Source: Gammaproteobacteria bacterium (GTDB taxonomy: Bacteria > Pseudomonadota > Gammaproteobacteria > Eutrophobiales > Eutrophobiaceae). From it: DNA of 64,000 bases. Each line of letters opens with the position of its first letter. Within the stretch, counting starts at the first letter, position 1. Made by a program: the position numbers and the translations under genes. Positions 1 to 8,994 of the stretch are shown here, piece after piece. The notes below the pieces were generated by a model. It was not told the origin of the DNA, made no database searches, and saw nothing but the letters and a program-made list of their open reading frames with translations. The DNA is taken from contig JAPOQU010000015.1 in assembly GCA_026710545.1 (NCBI GenBank), forward strand, positions 28,696 to 92,695. Reading direction: 5' to 3'.

Positions 1-851
1 TGCGTGGTTTTGGGCATCGGTATCCGGTAATTGGTCAAGTCCTCGATCAGCGTACCGCAACGGTGAAAAATATCTATCCCGCGTTTCCCCAGCGCCTGTT
101 CGCGCCGGGTGGCATCCTCGCCCAGGGTGGGTTTGCAGTCGGTCACCCGTTCCGATGCAGTGACGAAACGCGGCCAGATTTCAATGATGGCCGGGTCGCT
201 GCGCAGCGTTTCCATGGTGTTTTTACCGCAGGTAGCCAGTTCCTCGATGAGTTGTACCTGGTTGCGGAACATGGGCGATCCTGCGAAGACTGCGTTCATT
301 TTTTCGGAAATCTCATCGATCTCCTGCATGGTGTGCGCAATCTTGATATAGCGGCTTTCCAGGAACCGTTCAACCGGCGTGGTGAAGGCCCTGAAAGGTT
401 CGCCCCAGAGCTCTTCCAATCCCTCGCGGCCGTGTTTGACGCGGATGTATTTCCCGTATTCAAGCGCGCCCATGAAGCACAGGCCGCATTCCTTTATCAG
501 TTCGTTTTCCGGGTTAATGGTGACGCCGGTCTGTTCCAGTTCGACGATGTGGGTCAATATGTCCGAGCCGCGGTTCAGCAGGGCGCCGGCCAGCATGGCG
601 GCCAGCACGCGTTTTCTCGACGCGTCGTCCTCCGCCTCGTACCTGCGCCTGACCTCTTCGAGTTTGTTGCCGGGCGTATTGATGCCGGGTTCGACGTGAT
701 GAAAGACCCGGCGGGTCAACTGGTCGATGAGAGACTTTTTATAAGCGAGGTTGTTTGGTACATCGTAATAGCGGATCCAGTGGCCGTCGAAATAAATGCG
801 CTCCAGTCCGTCTATTTCCCTGATTGTGCCGTTAGCGACTTCTTGCAGCAT
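1..851 (-). CDS. Conserved-looking protein downstream of squalene-hopene cyclase, 3' partial
   Basis: The minus strand is open from an ATG at 851 to the window edge (283 codons), so the ORF track missed it; the 283-residue plus-strand ORF over the same bases is its shadow. It starts 12 bases after the shc stop, with GGAG just upstream of the ATG, so the two genes are very probably co-transcribed. The protein is soluble, rich in charged helices, begins MLQEVANGTIREIDGLERIY and has no signal peptide or membrane segment. I do not recognise the family. Its position suggests a role linked to hopanoid or triterpene metabolism, but that is inference from context only. Confidence 0.8.
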   Translation of the reverse strand, partial: MLQEVANGTIREIDGLERIYFDGHWIRYYDVPNNLAYKKSLIDQLTRRVFHHVEPGINTPGNKLEEVRRRYEAEDDASRKRVLAAMLAGALLNRGSDILTHIVELEQTGVTINPENELIKECGLCFMGALEYGKYIRVKHGREGLEELWGEPFRAFTTPVERFLESRYIKIAHTMQEIDEISEKMNAVFAGSPMFRNQVQLIEELATCGKNTMETLRSDPAIIEIWPRFVTASERVTDCKPTLGEDATRREQALGKRGIDIFHRCGTLIEDLTNYRIPMPKTT

Positions 852-863
852 ACCACTCCGGGT

Positions 864-2942
864 TCACGCGTTTACGAATCTCGACCGGTAATGTTTACTG
901 TCCAGTACGGGTAATACGCCCAGGTCAACCGGCCCTTCCCGCACCAGCGCCTCCTGCCGGGTTTCCAGTCCCTGCCGGTAACGCGCGTACACACCCAATG
1001 CCCAGAGCGGGAAGTAGTGGCTGTAACCGTGGTAACGCAGGTAGAACACCCGGGGAAACCCGGTGCCGGTGAACGCGGTTTCTTCCCAGCCCTTTGCGCC
1101 GTCATGATTACGCACCAGGTAATTAACGCCTTTTTCCACTGCGTCGGATTCCGTTTCACCCATCGCCAGCAGGCCGAGCAGGGCCCATGCGGTCTGTGAA
1201 GCGGTGCTGTCTCCCGACCCTCCCAGGTCCGGGTCATTATATGAATCGCAACTTTCACCCCAGCCGCCGTCGCTGTTCTGGATCCGTTTTAGCCAGTTCA
1301 CGGCCTTACGCAGGTAAGGCTGCTTCGGGTCCTCGCCCAGGGCGCCCAGGCCGACCAGTACGGCCCAGGTGCCGTAAATGTAATTAACGCCCCAGCGGCC
1401 GAACCAGGCGCCGCAGGGTTCCTGGTCCTGTTGCAGGTATTCAAGCGCGCGTGCGATGGGGGGAAAACTCCTGTCATAGCCGAGCATGGCCAGCATTTCA
1501 ATACAGCGCGCGGTCAGGTCTGCTGTGCTCGGGTCGACCAGCGCGCCGTGATCGGCAAATGGTATGTTGTTGAGATTTTCGTAATGGTTGTCGATATCGA
1601 ACGCGCCCCAGCCGCCATCGGTATTCTGCATGCCGATGACCCAGTTAACGGCCTGGGCAATACGCTTTTTCCTGTCCGGGTTATAGTGGGCGCCCACGCG
1701 CAGCAAGGCCATGACCACCATGCTGGTATCGTCGACATCGGGATAGAAGTCATTTTCAAACTGGAATGCCCAGCCGCCGCCTTCCAGGTCCGGCGCCATG
1801 CTGATCCAGTCCCCCCGGGTGAATACCTGTTTATCGAACAGCCAGTCCGTTGCCGGTTTTACGGCTCCGTTATCCGGACTCAGGCCGGCTTCCGACAGGG
1901 CGGACAAACTCAGGCAGGTATCCCATATCGGCGACACGCAGGGTTGAACGTAAGTCTGTGCTTCTTCCTCAATCACCAGGTCCTCTATAGCCTGCAAGCC
2001 GCGCTGCATGTCCGGGTCGGCCGTATCGCGGCCCAATAACTTCAGCGCATAGACGGCATTCGCCATGGCCGGGTAAATCGCGCCGATTCCGCCCTCGCCG
2101 CGCATGTGTTCGCGCATCCAGGTTTCCAGCTTGCGCATGGAACGCCGCCTGACAAACCCGGGCACCAGCGGTTCCAGCAACTTGAGCAGACGCTCCAGCA
2201 GGATAAAACAGTTTTTGAAGTGGCTCCCCGGCTGATAGTGATCGATATGCTTCAGGGACTCCGGTTCGCGGTTGAACAACTCTCTTATATCCGTTCCCTT
2301 GTGTACCGGCCGGTGCGCGAAGATCAGCAACAGGGGGATAGTGACGCAGCGGGACCAGTAGGAAATCTTGTCCAGGCTGAAATACCACCAGCGCGGCAAC
2401 CAGATTATTTCTGCCGGCATGGCGGGTACGGTCCGCCAGGGCATCTGGCCAAAAATCGCGAGCAGGATACGGGTGAAGACATTGACCTGCTCCGCGCCGC
2501 CGTTATTGCGCACCCAGGCGCGGGCCCGTTGCATGGCCTCTGCAGCGGGATCATAACCGGCCGTTTTCAGGGCAAAATAGGCTTTTACGGTGGCGCTGAT
2601 ATTACCGGCGCCGCCTTCATACAGGGGCCAGCTTCCGTCCGGTAATTGCCGCTTGCATATATAATCGGCCAGGCGTTGCTCCCGTTCCCTGTCCACCGTG
2701 CCCATCAGGTGTTGCAACAGCATGTATTCGGCAGGGATGGTCGTATCGGCTTCAAGGTCAAAACGCCAGTAACCGGCACGGTACTGGCGCTCCAGCAAAG
2801 CCGTGCCCGATTGTACCAGCGTGTCGGCCAGGGGATCGGTCTGGGGAACCGGAACGTTTGTCTCTTCCCGTTGCAGGAGCCTGGGTGAAAGTAATTCACC
2901 AAATAGCGTATCTGTTATTGTTGCTGCGCCGTGTTCAGACAT
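864..2942 (-). CDS. shc: Squalene-hopene cyclase
   Basis: This membrane-associated class II triterpene cyclase converts squalene to hopene or hopanol, the first committed step of hopanoid synthesis. The 692-residue length is close to the family norm of 630-720. The catalytic protonation motif DVDD lies near residues 402-405 (FYPDVDDTSMV), and several QW-type repeats are visible (GGWGAF, DGGWGE, GAWFGRWG, DGSWPLY). The gene leads an apparent operon with the partial gene ending at the window edge. No other hopanoid gene is adjacent, so the rest of the pathway must lie elsewhere. Confidence 0.96.
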   Translation of the reverse strand: MSEHGAATITDTLFGELLSPRLLQREETNVPVPQTDPLADTLVQSGTALLERQYRAGYWRFDLEADTTIPAEYMLLQHLMGTVDREREQRLADYICKRQLPDGSWPLYEGGAGNISATVKAYFALKTAGYDPAAEAMQRARAWVRNNGGAEQVNVFTRILLAIFGQMPWRTVPAMPAEIIWLPRWWYFSLDKISYWSRCVTIPLLLIFAHRPVHKGTDIRELFNREPESLKHIDHYQPGSHFKNCFILLERLLKLLEPLVPGFVRRRSMRKLETWMREHMRGEGGIGAIYPAMANAVYALKLLGRDTADPDMQRGLQAIEDLVIEEEAQTYVQPCVSPIWDTCLSLSALSEAGLSPDNGAVKPATDWLFDKQVFTRGDWISMAPDLEGGGWAFQFENDFYPDVDDTSMVVMALLRVGAHYNPDRKKRIAQAVNWVIGMQNTDGGWGAFDIDNHYENLNNIPFADHGALVDPSTADLTARCIEMLAMLGYDRSFPPIARALEYLQQDQEPCGAWFGRWGVNYIYGTWAVLVGLGALGEDPKQPYLRKAVNWLKRIQNSDGGWGESCDSYNDPDLGGSGDSTASQTAWALLGLLAMGETESDAVEKGVNYLVRNHDGAKGWEETAFTGTGFPRVFYLRYHGYSHYFPLWALGVYARYRQGLETRQEALVREGPVDLGVLPVLDSKHYRSRFVNA

Positions 2943-3215
2943 AACTCCGTATTCCGGGGGGATTCAAACAAATAATTCTAATCTATCTTGTTAAATATGC
3001 AAGTATTTTGTCTGAAATTTACCCTGTGTCAGGTTTGCCTGACGCAGCATTTTTTGTACCTTTTGCCCTAGGGATCGTGCAAACAGCCGGTATATGCACA
3101 TGTGGCTCACCGATTGACACGGCAGCCCGATATGTGCATCAATATGTACAGTTTGAAAATAGCATATCCTGCATTTTCTCCCGGCCCGGTTTCGCCCTCC
3201 CGTCCATGACAGGGA
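2943..3215. other. Intergenic region upstream of shc
   Basis: No convincing gene is present; the 96-residue plus-strand ORF here has no family resemblance. It holds an 8-bp inverted repeat, ATGCACAT at 3094 and ATGTGCAT at 3132, which could be a regulator site. The shc promoter should lie at the left edge, but I see no clear -35/-10 pair. Confidence 0.35.
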
Positions 3216-4196
3216 TTAAAAATCCACAACCTGGCCTATACCCGTTGTACGCGCTTTTGCGTGGATATGCTTTGCCGCATACATATCCTGGGCATTGACG
3301 CCGTGGGACTGGTAGAGCGTAACCTGCCGATCGTCCTGCCTGCCGGGGATTTTGTCTTCCAGCAGTTCACCCAGTTCCCCGATTATATGAGTTTCATCAA
3401 TTGCGCCTTCGGCCACGGGTATCATGATATTGCCTCCCTCGTTGCGGACGGATTCCATCAGGTCCACGTAGACCGAGGACTTGACGACCAGGCCGGTATC
3501 GCATTCCCGGGTGGTCAGGCTGTGGGCGCCGACCAGGTTGACGTGGGCGCCGGGTCTGACCCACTCGCCGGCCAGTATGGGATCGGGCGAGGTGGTAGTA
3601 GTGCATACCAGGTCGCAGGCGCCGGCTTCTGCCGGGTCTGCCGTCGCCCTGACGCTGATGCCGGTGCGTTGCGCCTGCTCCCGGGCGAAAGCCTGCACCT
3701 TGTCCGGGTTGCGCCCCCACACGACTATCTCATCCACGGGGCGCACCGCGCGCATGGCATCGATATGGGTGACCGCCTGCACGCCGTTGCCGAAGATGCC
3801 GCAGGTGTGCGCGTCTGCGCGCGCCAGCAGCCGGGTCGCCAGGCCGGATGCCGCGGCGGTGCGGATTCCCGTTACCTCGGCGCCGTCGATAATAGCCACA
3901 GGGGTGCCGCTGGCATGGTCGAACAGGGCGATGAAGCCCTGGATGGCGGGGAGTCCCCTGGTTGGATTGTCGGGGATCAGGTTGATCACCTTGGCGCCGA
4001 ACGCGGCCAGTTCGGTGGAAGAACCCGGCATCAGTACAAGCGTGCCGCTTTCATCGATGAGCGGCGCGACCAGCCGGGGTGGCATGGATATGGCGCCGGT
4101 GGTAGCGGCGATCATGGCGGGTTCCATGGCGTCTATGCATTCGTCCATGGGCAGCAGTTTGCGTACGCCAGCGGCGTTGATAATGGTCAGGGGCAT
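3216..4196 (-). CDS. Ornithine cyclodeaminase / mu-crystallin family protein
   Basis: This family contains NAD(P)-dependent Rossmann proteins that include ornithine cyclodeaminases, alanine dehydrogenases and imine reductases. The features that fit are the substrate-domain stretch SGTLVLMPGSS, GFIALFDHASGTPVAIIDGAEVTGIRTAAASGLA, and the nucleotide-binding FGNGVQA. The ORF opens at 4286, but the ATG at 4196 has GGAGAA eight bases upstream and begins at the usual MPLTIINAAGVRKLL start, giving 326 residues. The exact substrate cannot be told from sequence. A 45-bp fragment of a related gene lies at 6720-6765. Confidence 0.9.
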   Translation of the reverse strand: MPLTIINAAGVRKLLPMDECIDAMEPAMIAATTGAISMPPRLVAPLIDESGTLVLMPGSSTELAAFGAKVINLIPDNPTRGLPAIQGFIALFDHASGTPVAIIDGAEVTGIRTAAASGLATRLLARADAHTCGIFGNGVQAVTHIDAMRAVRPVDEIVVWGRNPDKVQAFAREQAQRTGISVRATADPAEAGACDLVCTTTTSPDPILAGEWVRPGAHVNLVGAHSLTTRECDTGLVVKSSVYVDLMESVRNEGGNIMIPVAEGAIDETHIIGELGELLEDKIPGRQDDRQVTLYQSHGVNAQDMYAAKHIHAKARTTGIGQVVDF

Positions 4197-4402
4197 GCTT
4201 TGTTCTCCGGATCCCAAAGTACGGAAGTCTACCCGGCATGTACGGCAGTGACCAGTTTTTATTAATACCGTCAGCTCATATATCAATGCTTGACTATATT
4301 CAGCAATATCGTATGTTTAAGACTGGGGAGATAAAAAGAAAGGTGTCAAGAAAACCGACAGAAAACGGCTTCTTTGACATTACTTGATAGTGGGGTAAAT
4401 CA

Positions 4403-5398
4403 GTGCCGGCAGCAGGTCCGAAAGCAATTATACAGGCAATAAAAGAGGCTTTTATTGAAGCTTCAGCATCCGCAGTATTAATTTCTGATGGTACATCAAA
4501 TCCTCGAAAGTTTTATGTAACAACCAGGGAAACGTCGTTTCCTGTATGGGTTTATATATGGACTTTGACTCACGGCGGAGGGGCAGCGCGGCCGCAAGAT
4601 GAATACCGAATACAACTTACATCTGTCGTCTCCCCATTACGCGAAAACCCGGATGGTCCGACCTTGTTACTGGGATATGAGCCTGAATCTCAATGCTTTG
4701 CGGGATTTGATTTAAATAAACATTTGACCTTTTCTACTCAGTCGCCTTCGATACAGATTAATATCAATACACTCCGGGAAGCTGATAAGAACGGTCTCGC
4801 GTTCTCGCGGAAGGGAAACGATGAGATTGCTGTGGGTTTTCGTGCCGATAACATACTTCTGTACAGTCTCAATTCAAAAAATTTGCATGAGAGCGGAGCG
4901 GATGCGGCTATTTCGGAATTATTATCAAAAGCAGACGGATTTAAACTTGTTACTGATGACGAGATAAATACATTAACCCCTGAGAGGAAACGGGTTTTGA
5001 CGAAGGTCTTGCGCTTGGCCCGTGACGGAGATTTCAGAAGAAAGGTTATCGACGCTTATAGCAGAAGATGTTGTGTGACCGGGTTACAACTCCGTCTCAT
5101 TGATGCCGCGCACATCCTGCCGGTAGGCGCTCCGGGTAGTTCAGATGATGTCCAAAATGGATTATGTCTCTCTCCGACGTATCACAGGGCTTATGATCTT
5201 GGATTGATCTATCTGACTGAAGACAGAAAAATGATGCTCAACCACCAAAAGAGGGAAGAGTTTGTTCGACTTGGGCTAGGCGGAGGGCTGCAGGAATTCA
5301 AGCTACCTCTGGACAGAGGGATATTCCTTCCTGGAAACAAAAACCATTGGCCAAGTAAAAACTTTATTGAAGCGGCAAATCGGTTTCGCGCGATTTAA
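4403..5398 (+). CDS. HNH-type restriction endonuclease of an R-M pair
   Basis: The C-terminal third is an HNH nuclease domain: CCVTGLQLRLIDAAHILP, then GLCLSPTYHRAYDLGLI. The N-terminal two thirds are unrecognised and probably give specificity or dimer contacts. The start is GTG with a weak GGGGT stretch upstream. The next gene is an amino DNA methyltransferase on the same strand, so together they make a likely type II restriction-modification pair. A second HNH protein with a similar C-terminal layout occurs at 45294. The recognition site is unknown. Confidence 0.82.
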   Translation: MPAAGPKAIIQAIKEAFIEASASAVLISDGTSNPRKFYVTTRETSFPVWVYIWTLTHGGGAARPQDEYRIQLTSVVSPLRENPDGPTLLLGYEPESQCFAGFDLNKHLTFSTQSPSIQININTLREADKNGLAFSRKGNDEIAVGFRADNILLYSLNSKNLHESGADAAISELLSKADGFKLVTDDEINTLTPERKRVLTKVLRLARDGDFRRKVIDAYSRRCCVTGLQLRLIDAAHILPVGAPGSSDDVQNGLCLSPTYHRAYDLGLIYLTEDRKMMLNHQKREEFVRLGLGGGLQEFKLPLDRGIFLPGNKNHWPSKNFIEAANRFRAI

Positions 5399-5415
5399 CG
5401 TCTTACAAAAAATAC

Positions 5416-5443
5416 TTGACCAGTTTTGTTTTTGTATTACACT
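5416..5443 (+). promoter_or_regulatory. Predicted promoter of the methyltransferase, leaderless geometry
   Basis: TTGACC (5416-5421), a 16-bp spacer and TACACT (5438-5443) place the transcription start at about 5450, the A of the methyltransferase ATG. No ribosome-binding sequence precedes that ATG. This fits separate, leaderless expression of the methylase, but it is a motif match only. Confidence 0.45.
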
Positions 5444-5449
5444 TTGAAT

Positions 5450-6670
5450 ATGACTCGCCCGAAAGTCAAGAATCCTCGTAACAGGCTCATAAATTTCCGG
5501 CTGACTGATGCTGAATATGCTGAGATACGACGCTCAGCTGAGTTATACGGCTTCGACTCTCTCAGTGATTATCTGCGATACCTCTATACATCCGGTTCTG
5601 ATGTTTCCGACGTAAAAGATACCATTCCGTTGTATGAGGTTGCTGAACCTGAGGTATATACAGAAACCGAACGCGGAACCATTTATCTGGGTGATGCACT
5701 GGGGCTGCTAAACCGGACATTGAAGCCGGCCTCAGTAGATTTGATAATGACTTCCCCACCCTTCGGACTTGTCAGAAAAAAAAGCTATGGCAATGAAGAC
5801 GCGGATAAATATGTTGAATGGTTCAAGCCTTTTGCCGAAGGAATGAAACGAGTATTAAAGGATAAGGGAAGTCTTGTTATTGATATAGGTGGAGCGTGGA
5901 AACCGGGTATGCCAACTCGGTCACTGTACCATTTTGAACTGCTGATTAGTCTCTGCAGGGATAATGGATTTCACCTGTGTCAGGAACACTACTGGTGGAA
6001 TCCATCGAAACTGCCTACTCCCGCAGAGTGGGTCAACGTAAGACGCATCAGGGTCAAGGATGCAGTCAATTGCATTTGGTGGCTATCCAAAACTCCGTGG
6101 CCCAAGGCTTCAAATAAACGTATTCTTGCTCCCTACAGCGAATCGATGAAATCGCTGTTGAAAAATGGCTATAAGCCGAAATTGCGGCCGTCTGGGCATG
6201 ATATTTCCGACAAGTTTGGAAAGAATAACGGTGGTTCAGTGCCCCCCAATCTTCTGGCGGTAGCGAATACCGAGTCAAACGGCGTTTACCAGAACTACTG
6301 CAAAGCGAATGACTTGCCGGTTCATCCGGCTAGATTCCCGGCTCGTTTACCTGAATATTTTATTCGTATGCTTACGGATGAAGACGATTTTGTGGTTGAC
6401 CCATTTGGCGGTTCGTGTGTCACAGGTGAAGCAGCCGAAGCGCTCAATCGCAGGTGGGCGTGTTGCGACCTGAACGAAGAATACCTGAAAGGCGCCGTGT
6501 CCCGGTTTGTAGGCGTTAAGCCAAAACTGCCGAAACCGGACGCCGTTCCTTATCAGGTATTTCCTCCGTGCTCTCTGGCAGGTTCCACTGACGATTCTGC
6601 CCTTTCCAATAATGGAGGATTTAAACGGACTCCCAGAACGCCAAAGCAAAAAAGTATGAGGCTTCTTTGA
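5450..6670 (+). CDS. DNA methyltransferase with N-terminal DNA-binding domain
   Basis: This is an amino (N4-cytosine or N6-adenine) methyltransferase. Motif IV is TSPPFG near residues 101-106 and motif I is DPFGGSCVTGEA near residue 316, so the order is the beta class. Residues 12-50 (LINFRLTDAEYAEIRRSAELYGFDSLSDYLRYL) resemble a ribbon-helix-helix or MobC-like DNA-binding segment, an unusual fusion that might allow autoregulation. The track starts at a TTG at 5426; I prefer the ATG at 5450 because the promoter points exactly there. It pairs with the HNH gene upstream. Confidence 0.88.
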   Translation: MTRPKVKNPRNRLINFRLTDAEYAEIRRSAELYGFDSLSDYLRYLYTSGSDVSDVKDTIPLYEVAEPEVYTETERGTIYLGDALGLLNRTLKPASVDLIMTSPPFGLVRKKSYGNEDADKYVEWFKPFAEGMKRVLKDKGSLVIDIGGAWKPGMPTRSLYHFELLISLCRDNGFHLCQEHYWWNPSKLPTPAEWVNVRRIRVKDAVNCIWWLSKTPWPKASNKRILAPYSESMKSLLKNGYKPKLRPSGHDISDKFGKNNGGSVPPNLLAVANTESNGVYQNYCKANDLPVHPARFPARLPEYFIRMLTDEDDFVVDPFGGSCVTGEAAEALNRRWACCDLNEEYLKGAVSRFVGVKPKLPKPDAVPYQVFPPCSLAGSTDDSALSNNGGFKRTPRTPKQKSMRLL

Positions 6671-6719
6671 AGTACTTTCCGTAAGAATTTTAATGTAGCA
6701 ATAACCTTTCGTAGTCCAT

Positions 6720-6765
6720 CACGGCCAGCTCGGTGGAAGAGCCGGGCATCAGCACCAGTGTGCCG
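6720..6765 (-). pseudogene. Fragment of a second ornithine cyclodeaminase-like gene
   Basis: Read on the minus strand this stretch encodes GTLVLMPGSSTELA, the same 14 residues found in the full cyclodeaminase at 3216-4196 (near 4010-4055), with several synonymous differences. Homology stops abruptly on both sides. It lies between the R-M pair and the UROD-like gene, so it probably marks a recombination junction. Confidence 0.8.
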
Positions 6766-6772
6766 CATATGT

Positions 6773-7480
6773 TCACCTGCTTTCAGTTACCCAGTAGCGC
6801 AACGCTTCGATATCGTAATCGGCCGGCACAGCTTCCCGTGTCATTGTAAGGCCGGAACAATCATTTTTCGGCATTGCAAGATTTGTGCGCGCGGGATTCG
6901 GCAACGGCCCTTCCATGTCCCAAAGATACATCATGGCCCTGTAGAAAACGGCAATGTTGCGCGCGGTCGACAAACCGTCTTCCCAGCATTCGCCGTCACC
7001 GGGCATCGCCGATTCCATTACGATTATGCCGTCGGTACCGGCATCGCAGTAATGACGGACAATCTCAACAAAGGCTTCGGCAGCCGTGACACCGGATACC
7101 GAAAATTGCTTCTGCAGGGTTGCCGGACCGCTGACCGCAGCCAGCACGATGCCCTCGTTATCCAGTGTGATCCTTAATCGGCGGCATGCCTCCAGGCTCG
7201 CCCCCACCCTGCCGTTACCGATTATGTGATCAACATCCAGGCCTGCCGTGCCGGCAGAATCAAGTTCCATCCCGCGGGCATCGGCGCACAGCACGCCATC
7301 CGCTCCGATTGCCTGGTGCAGCTCGGACAGGCCGTTGGCCAGGTGGGTCGGATCGGTAAAAAACTCATCCAGCGGTCTTGCCGAAATACGGGCCGCCACT
7401 TCGAACGCAAAGGGAACGACAAGACGGATATTCCCACCTCTTCCTCCGGCAATAGCGCGAGCGCGTTCTCTGACGTTCAT
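6773..7480 (-). CDS. Uroporphyrinogen decarboxylase-like (URO-D superfamily) protein
   Basis: The 235-residue protein has the look of the URO-D/MtaA TIM-barrel group: RLVVPFAFEVAARISARPLDEFFTDPTHLANGL near the N terminus, and GIIVMESAMPGDGECWEDGL, a turn like the metal or substrate loop of that group. It is shorter than the usual 330-350 residues, so it may be a trimmed or divergent member. Such proteins often transfer methyl groups or act in aromatic and methylamine metabolism rather than haem synthesis. The function here is not determined, and the start at 7480 has only a weak ribosome-binding site. Confidence 0.5.
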   Translation of the reverse strand: MNVRERARAIAGGRGGNIRLVVPFAFEVAARISARPLDEFFTDPTHLANGLSELHQAIGADGVLCADARGMELDSAGTAGLDVDHIIGNGRVGASLEACRRLRITLDNEGIVLAAVSGPATLQKQFSVSGVTAAEAFVEIVRHYCDAGTDGIIVMESAMPGDGECWEDGLSTARNIAVFYRAMMYLWDMEGPLPNPARTNLAMPKNDCSGLTMTREAVPADYDIEALRYWVTESR

Positions 7481-7644
7481 TGTTGATTATTGCCCGGCAT
7501 AGGACAAATTATCCTAGGTGAGTTAACGGGTCAGGGTCAAGTGGTGAATCCGCTACACAACGGCGGGGTCCGGTAAGCCCGGAACGTCTGGCTCCCTCCC
7601 GGATTACAGGTTAAGATTAACAGACATCTTGGGGAGAGTAACCG

Positions 7645-7968
7645 TTGGCAGACACGGCAACCGGTAACAGTGATGAGCTTATCCAGTCCATGGAGGATTA
7701 CCAGCGCTCCAACGATGAACTGGCCTTTCTGTTCGGCCGGGAAACGGTAGAGCAGGCCGGTCAACTGGATATTGCCGACCTGAACCTGAACGAGGAGATC
7801 GTCGCATGCATTGCCGGCGGCATCAGGACCCTCAAGGAATTGCAGCACAACCCCCGTGCCCAGGTGAACTTCGTCAACGGCCTGGAGCCCGGCGCACGCC
7901 TGCTGCTTTGTTTGTGGGTGATGGATATGGGGTTGCTGGAAAAAATCCGCAAACGGTCGTATCTATAG
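7645..7968 (+). CDS. Hypothetical 107-residue protein
   Basis: A TTG start is preceded by a very good ribosome-binding site (GGGGAGAG, about seven bases away), which makes this a believable gene. The product is acidic and mostly helical, with a hydrophobic stretch near the C terminus (ARLLLCLWVMDMGLLEKI). I recognise no domain. Its stop overlaps the convergent PLP-enzyme gene by six bases. Confidence 0.6.
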   Translation: MADTATGNSDELIQSMEDYQRSNDELAFLFGRETVEQAGQLDIADLNLNEEIVACIAGGIRTLKELQHNPRAQVNFVNGLEPGARLLLCLWVMDMGLLEKIRKRSYL

Positions 7969-8934
7969 GCCGGAATAGCCGGCGCAGACCTCCGCCAGCA
8001 ACTGCAGGTCGCAGTTGCCCCCCGACAGGATCCCGACAACCGTTTTCCCCTTGAGCCTGTCACGCAGCTTCCAGGCCGCGGCGGTTGACGCGGCGCCGGC
8101 CGGTTCGGCCAGGTTATGGGTGGCCTCCAGCAGCCAGGCCATGGCCTGTTTTAGATCATCGTTGGTTACCAGGACCATGTCGTGGACCAGCCGGCGCATG
8201 ATCTCCATTGTCATCTGCGCCGGCACCCGGGTCGCCAGGCCCTCGGCGATGGTGTCGAGCGAATCGTAGCGGACCATCTTCCCGCTCCTGAAGGATTCGG
8301 TTACCGCGGGCGCGCCTGAGGACTGAACCCCGATCACCTGTGTTCCCGGATTGCGTTCTGCCGCGACGATGGCGCTGCCGCAAATGCCGCTGCCCAGGCC
8401 GATAGGGACAATTAACACGTCAGGCGCTGCTTCCTCATCGAATACCTCGTCGGCCATGGTGCCGACCCCGGCGATCAGCAGGGGTTCTTCGGCGGAATGC
8501 ACATAACGCAGCCCTCTCTCTTCCGTCAGCCTCTCACAATGGAGCTTCGCCTCGTCAAAATCCTTGCCATGCTCGATCAGTTCGGCGCCCAGGGCGCGCA
8601 TGGACTGGATTTTCCCCGGATTGCCGTGCTCAGGCAACACCAGGGTACATCTGACGCCGAACTGCCGCGCCGCGTACGCCAGTGACTGCCCGTGGTTGCC
8701 GGTGGTGCAACTGATAATGCCCCGTTGCTTCTGTTCCTCAGGCAGGCGGCTCACCAGGTTGATGCCGCCGCGCACCTTGAACGCCCCGGTGGGCTGGTGG
8801 TTCTCGTGCTTCAACAGGTAACGGAATCCCAGCCGTTCTTTCAGCAATGGCCATTCGTTCAGCAGGGTGGGGCGCAGGTACTCGTATACCTGTTCGCGGG
8901 CCTGGATTACGTCTTTATAATCAACGGGGAGCAT
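7963..8934 (-). CDS. Threonine dehydratase-like PLP-dependent ammonia-lyase
   Basis: This is a fold type II PLP enzyme of the serine/threonine dehydratase group. The Schiff-base lysine sits in PTGAFKVRGG (about K53). CTTGNHGQSLAYAA is the phosphate and substrate loop, and GILSGGNCD near the C terminus contacts the cofactor. At about 323 residues it lacks the regulatory ACT domain, so it is the catabolic or short type, possibly threo-hydroxyaspartate or serine/threonine active. The track uses a TTG at 8949; the ATG at 8934 is an equally short choice and neither has a clear ribosome-binding site. Confidence 0.88.
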   Translation of the reverse strand: MLPVDYKDVIQAREQVYEYLRPTLLNEWPLLKERLGFRYLLKHENHQPTGAFKVRGGINLVSRLPEEQKQRGIISCTTGNHGQSLAYAARQFGVRCTLVLPEHGNPGKIQSMRALGAELIEHGKDFDEAKLHCERLTEERGLRYVHSAEEPLLIAGVGTMADEVFDEEAAPDVLIVPIGLGSGICGSAIVAAERNPGTQVIGVQSSGAPAVTESFRSGKMVRYDSLDTIAEGLATRVPAQMTMEIMRRLVHDMVLVTNDDLKQAMAWLLEATHNLAEPAGAASTAAAWKLRDRLKGKTVVGILSGGNCDLQLLAEVCAGYSGL

Positions 8935-8994
8935 TCGGTCGATAAGCAAATAAAAGAGTGTTAGTCTTTGTATGTAACACGAGAGGATAACAAC

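Noticed and set aside
63-914. 283-residue plus-strand ORF at the window start
   Set aside because: It is antisense to the real partial gene on the minus strand, which has a ribosome-binding site and follows shc.
3261-4265. 334-residue ORF antisense to the cyclodeaminase
   Set aside because: A GC-rich shadow with no family resemblance, while the minus strand has a clear family protein.
4403-6670. Type I or type III restriction system
   Set aside because: There is no specificity subunit or helicase; an HNH gene plus a methylase is the simple type II arrangement.
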